A DNA stretch of 14,480 bases from Actinomycetes bacterium (GTDB taxonomy: Bacteria; Actinomycetota; Acidimicrobiia; UBA5794): contig JAUVQC010000007.1 in the NCBI GenBank assembly GCA_030598305.1, positions 1-14,480 of the forward strand, given 5' to 3'. The stretch's first letter is position 1; each line of letters begins with the position of its first letter. The notes below the pieces were generated by a model. The model was not told the DNA's origin and ran no database searches. It saw only the letters and a program-made list of their open reading frames with translations. The position numbers and the translations under genes were made by a program. Below are positions 12,110 to 14,480 of the stretch, piece by piece.

Positions 12110-12760
12110 CTACTCGTTCGTTGCCAACGGTGACGAGTACGCGATCTGGCAGAACCCGTGATTGCAATAGCCGCCCGGGTTCTTGGCCAGGTACTGCTGG
12201 TGATACTCCTCGGCATAATAGAACTTTCCAGCCTCTGAAATCTCCGTGGTCACATCCCCGTATCCGCCATCCTTCAGCGCGGCGCCATAAGCGTCGCGGG
12301 ACCGGAGCGCCTCATCGCGTTGGGTATCGGTCGTCCAGTAGATCGCAGATCGATACTGGGACCCACGATCGTTGCCCTGCCGATCCCCCTGTGTCGGGTC
12401 GTGTTCCTCCCAGAAACTCTTCAGCACGCGGTCGAGGGCGATTTCGCTCGGCTCGTACGCAACCATCACGACCTCGGCGTGGCCTGTTCTCCCAGAGCAC
12501 ACGTCCTCGTAGGACGCGTTTGCCGTGTGTCCTCCTGAATAGCCAGCGGCCGTGGTGTAGACGCCCGGAAGCTCCCAGAAGATCCGCTCAGCCCCCCAGA
12601 AGCAACCCATTCCGAAATAGATGACTTCGACATGAGCGGGGAATGGACCGGCGATGGGTCTGCCATTCACGAAGTGGATACCGCTCAGCTCTGGCGGCGC
12701 CTGCCTATCAGGAAGCGCTCTATCTCTGTCAGGCATGGGTTGTTTCCTTCTCTTGAACAT
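12110..12760 (-). CDS. msrA: Peptide methionine-(S)-S-oxide reductase MsrA
   Basis: MsrA reduces the S-epimer of methionine sulfoxide in proteins and free Met, with recycling by thioredoxin. The 216-aa product is of the longer E. coli type: an N-terminal extension with DRDRALPDR and HFVNGRPIAGPFPA, the active site FGMGCFWGAERIFWELPGV (catalytic Cys53, then Phe-Trp and Glu58), TAAGYSGGHTANASYEDVCSGRTGHAE, FWEEHDPTQGDRQGNDRGSQYRS, and FYYAEEYHQQYL. Recycling Cys199 and Cys204 are in GYCNHGFC. The ATG at 12760 is preferred to 12766: a TACGTT box ends only 2 nt before the latter, which would then lie upstream of the transcript, and the shorter form aligns with the E. coli start. There is no Shine-Dalgarno. 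It probably heads an operon with the GlsB-type gene and shares a palindrome-bearing promoter region with the CLC gene. Confidence 0.93.
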   Translation of the reverse strand: MFKRRKQPMPDRDRALPDRQAPPELSGIHFVNGRPIAGPFPAHVEVIYFGMGCFWGAERIFWELPGVYTTAAGYSGGHTANASYEDVCSGRTGHAEVVMVAYEPSEIALDRVLKSFWEEHDPTQGDRQGNDRGSQYRSAIYWTTDTQRDEALRSRDAYGAALKDGGYGDVTTEISEAGKFYYAEEYHQQYLAKNPGGYCNHGFCQIAYSSPLATNE

Positions 12761-12768
12761 AGCCATGG

Positions 12769-12774
12769 AACGTA
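12769..12774 (-). promoter_or_regulatory. Putative -10 box of msrA
   Basis: On the minus strand TACGTT ends 8 nt before ATG 12760 (and 2 nt before ATG 12766). This implies a transcript with a 0-2 nt leader and decides the start choice. Confidence 0.42.
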
Positions 12775-12778
12775 GCGC

Positions 12779-12794
12779 GGAACACGTGTGTTCC
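12779..12794. promoter_or_regulatory. Perfect palindrome GGAACAC-GT-GTGTTCC between msrA and the CLC gene
   Basis: Two 7-bp arms with a 2-nt centre lie directly upstream of the msrA -10, in the spacer where a repressor or activator would act. In the other direction the palindrome is about 46 nt before the CLC start. I cannot name a regulator family for it. Confidence 0.5.
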
Positions 12795-12824
12795 CCAACC
12801 TTGGCTCTGTCACCGCCAAAGCGT

Positions 12825-12830
12825 TACCGT
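12825..12830 (+). promoter_or_regulatory. Possible -10 box of the CLC gene
   Basis: TACCGT lies 9 nt before the ATG at 12840, which has no Shine-Dalgarno. It would give a leader of about 2-3 nt. This is weaker than the other cases. Confidence 0.3.
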
Positions 12831-12839
12831 CCAACCAGT

Positions 12840-14480
12840 ATGCGAATAGTCGACAGATTCAAGGCAGCCCTCAGGAAACGCGGAACGGCTTCGTTTCTCT
12901 TCGCCGCAGTTGTGCTCGGTCTATTCGTCGGGCTGGCCGCGGCCCTTCTGGTCACCCTCGTGCACCTCGTGAGCCAGGGGACCGAACGATACGCCGAATG
13001 GTCCCGCCTCGGGATCTGGGTGGTTGCCGTGACGGTGCCCGTCGGGATGACCGTGTCATGGTTGATCGATCGACGATGGGGCCCCGCAATATCAGGGGGC
13101 GGGATCACTGAGACGCTTGTTGGGCTGGGGCTGCACGGTGGCTACCTCCCAACGTCAAAGGTAATGCCAAAGATCATGGCTACTGCGGCCACGCTCGGTA
13201 CCGGAGGATCGGGAGGTCGAGAGGGTCCAATCGCCTACATCGGAGCGTCCATCGGTTCGTCTCTCGCTCGATACACAGGTTTCGACCATGACCGCATCCG
13301 CAGCCTCGTCGCCGCCGGCGCGGGAGCAGGCATCGGAGCGAGCTTCAATGCACCCATTGCGGGGATGATGTTCGCCATGGAGGTGATCCTCGGATCGTTT
13401 GCGATCAGGCATCTCAATGCGGTGGTCATCGCCTCTGTAGCCGCTGCAGTAACAGCAGAACTGATCGTCGGTGAGGAAGCCATCCTGACCGCCCCCGCTC
13501 ACGCACTGGGAAGTCCGGTCGAGTTGCTTCTCTACGCCGTGCTCGCCGTACTTGCCGTGTTCGTCGGAATCCTCTACCTGCGAGCACTCGACATCAGCGC
13601 TGCATCTTCTCTTCCATCGAGGCTGCCGAAGTGGACGCGACCCGTGATCTTCGGCCTCACCGTGGGTCTCATCGGCGTTGCGTGGCCCGATTCGCTTGGG
13701 ACCGGCCAGGACTTCCTCTCCGGTCTGCTCCGACTCGAGGGCGCTGGTTCATATGTCTGGTGGGGGCTCGGCCTTGTCGCTCTCGCAAAGATCGCTACAT
13801 CTGCCCTCACCCGGGCGGGAGGTGGTTCAGCGGGAACCTTCATGCCAGCCCTGGTCATCGGCGGAAGCATCGGTGCCGCGTTCGCAATCGTGATGCAACA
13901 GGGACTCGGCTTCGAGGGAATCGACACCGGCGCGTTCGCAGTGGTCGGCATGGCTGCGACGTTTGCAACGATCGCCCGCGCCCCGCTGACGTCGGTCATC
14001 ATCGTGTTCGAGCTCACGGGGAACTATGAGCTCGTTCTTCCGCTCATGCTTGGCGCTGCCCTCGCCACATATTTGGGAGACCGTCTTCATCCTGAGTCCG
14101 CGTACACGATCCCACTGGTTCGAAAAGGCATCACCCTTCCAAAGTCTGAAGACATCGACCTGCTCGACACCGTGTTGGTCGAGGCCGTGATGCTCCCCCA
14201 CGATGGCGGTCTCCACCGCTGGAACACGCTCGCCGACGCCGCGGAGTTCTTCGATGAAACCTCCCATCACGGTGCGCCGGTTTTGGATGATGGTGAGCGT
14301 CTCGTTGGCATGATCACGCTGTCTGACATTCGCAGGGCTGGTGGCCCTTCCATGACCACCACGGTTGCCGACACCATGACGACCGAAGTCATCACGATCA
14401 CACCCGATCTTCCTGTGGCGACCGCGCTTGCCCGAATGTCATCCCTCGGCGTCGGACGGATACCCGTCGTCGACTCCGAA
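12840..14480 (+). CDS. CLC-family chloride channel/transporter with C-terminal CBS domains (3' truncated by window edge)
   Basis: The frame is open from ATG 12840 to the window end (547 codons). The membrane part (about 15-415) has the CLC anion-path motifs: SGGGITE (85-91, for the usual GSGIPE), GSGGREGP (123-130) with the gating Glu128, FNAPIAGMMFAMEVI (169-183), GGGSAGTFMP (327-336, the GxFxP motif) and FELTGNYELVLP (390-401) with the pore Tyr396. The position equal to the internal proton Glu203 of E. coli ClC is Val182, as in channel-type CLCs. This favours passive Cl- flux, or different coupling, over the 2Cl-/H+ exchange of the E. coli protein. A CBS domain follows (about 445-500), and a second one is cut by the window edge (from about 506); CBS pairs often bind adenine nucleotides and gate the pore. 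No Shine-Dalgarno. Divergent from msrA. Confidence 0.92.
   Translation, partial: MRIVDRFKAALRKRGTASFLFAAVVLGLFVGLAAALLVTLVHLVSQGTERYAEWSRLGIWVVAVTVPVGMTVSWLIDRRWGPAISGGGITETLVGLGLHGGYLPTSKVMPKIMATAATLGTGGSGGREGPIAYIGASIGSSLARYTGFDHDRIRSLVAAGAGAGIGASFNAPIAGMMFAMEVILGSFAIRHLNAVVIASVAAAVTAELIVGEEAILTAPAHALGSPVELLLYAVLAVLAVFVGILYLRALDISAASSLPSRLPKWTRPVIFGLTVGLIGVAWPDSLGTGQDFLSGLLRLEGAGSYVWWGLGLVALAKIATSALTRAGGGSAGTFMPALVIGGSIGAAFAIVMQQGLGFEGIDTGAFAVVGMAATFATIARAPLTSVIIVFELTGNYELVLPLMLGAALATYLGDRLHPESAYTIPLVRKGITLPKSEDIDLLDTVLVEAVMLPHDGGLHRWNTLADAAEFFDETSHHGAPVLDDGERLVGMITLSDIRRAGGPSMTTTVADTMTTEVITITPDLPVATALARMSSLGVGRIPVVDSE

Noticed and set aside
12085..12624. 179-codon plus-strand ORF antisense to msrA
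   Set aside because: Arg/Pro/Ser-rich with no pattern; msrA is certain on the other strand.
13574..14270. Two 147-codon minus-strand ORFs antisense to the CLC gene
   Set aside because: Mirror frames of a GC-rich membrane protein gene, with no start signal or domain.
1..14480. CRISPR arrays, transposons, integrase sites, tRNA or rRNA genes
   Set aside because: No regularly spaced repeats, no transposase or integrase reading frame, and no tRNA/rRNA-like segments were seen by eye. A covariance-model scan would be decisive for small RNAs.

Overview
The window looks like chromosomal DNA of a fairly high-GC actinobacterium. An Acidimicrobiia-type lineage is my best guess, but no marker gene here proves it. 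The grounds are an actinobacterial-type EgtD (ergothioneine pathway), general codon use, and many genes without a Shine-Dalgarno that instead have a TAnnnT -10 box about 6 nt before the start codon, as in leaderless actinobacterial transcripts. I see no mobile element, CRISPR array, rRNA or tRNA, and no gap between genes above 300 bases.

Layout. Positions 1-723 hold the 3' part of egtD (+), overlapping by 18 nt a convergent uncharacterised gene (706-1131, -). Next on the + strand are a two-helix membrane protein built like a histidine kinase but lacking the phospho-acceptor His (1322-2305), an M20 metallopeptidase (2341-3675) and a secreted propeller-like protein with a Thr/Pro-rich linker (3703-4686). 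The last overlaps by 17 nt the convergent trmH (4670-5431, -), which lies downstream of a DsbA-fold protein with a single active-site Cys (5448-6035, -).

Divergent from the DsbA-fold gene is the most notable unit, a sulfur-metabolism operon. It has a promoter overlapped by an ATACC-n6-GGTAT palindrome, a 26-codon leader ORF with a strong ribosome binding site, a perfect 9-bp long-range inverted repeat, then an SQR-like flavoprotein (6321-7559), a DUF1641 helical protein (7556-8323), a TusE/DsrC-family protein (8323-8640) and a DsrE2-like protein (8652-9158). The first two junctions overlap (GTGA, TAATG), the third gap is 11 nt, and a perfect 15-bp hairpin terminator (9176-9209) closes the unit. 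It looks like a self-contained route by which a flavoprotein oxidises sulfide or a persulfide and hands sulfane sulfur to DsrE2/TusE carriers. No TusA, rhodanese, Hdr or reverse Dsr genes are in the window.

After the terminator come deoD (9227-9943, -) and a six-helix K+ channel-like protein (9973-10710, -). Divergent from these is a strictosidine-synthase/SMP-30-like propeller (10791-11771, +). It converges on a GlsB/YeaQ-type small membrane protein (11792-12070, -) across a hairpin terminator. Upstream of that is msrA (12110-12760, -), and divergent from msrA is a CLC chloride channel with CBS domains (12840 to the window end, +). A perfect 7+2+7 palindrome lies between msrA and the CLC gene.
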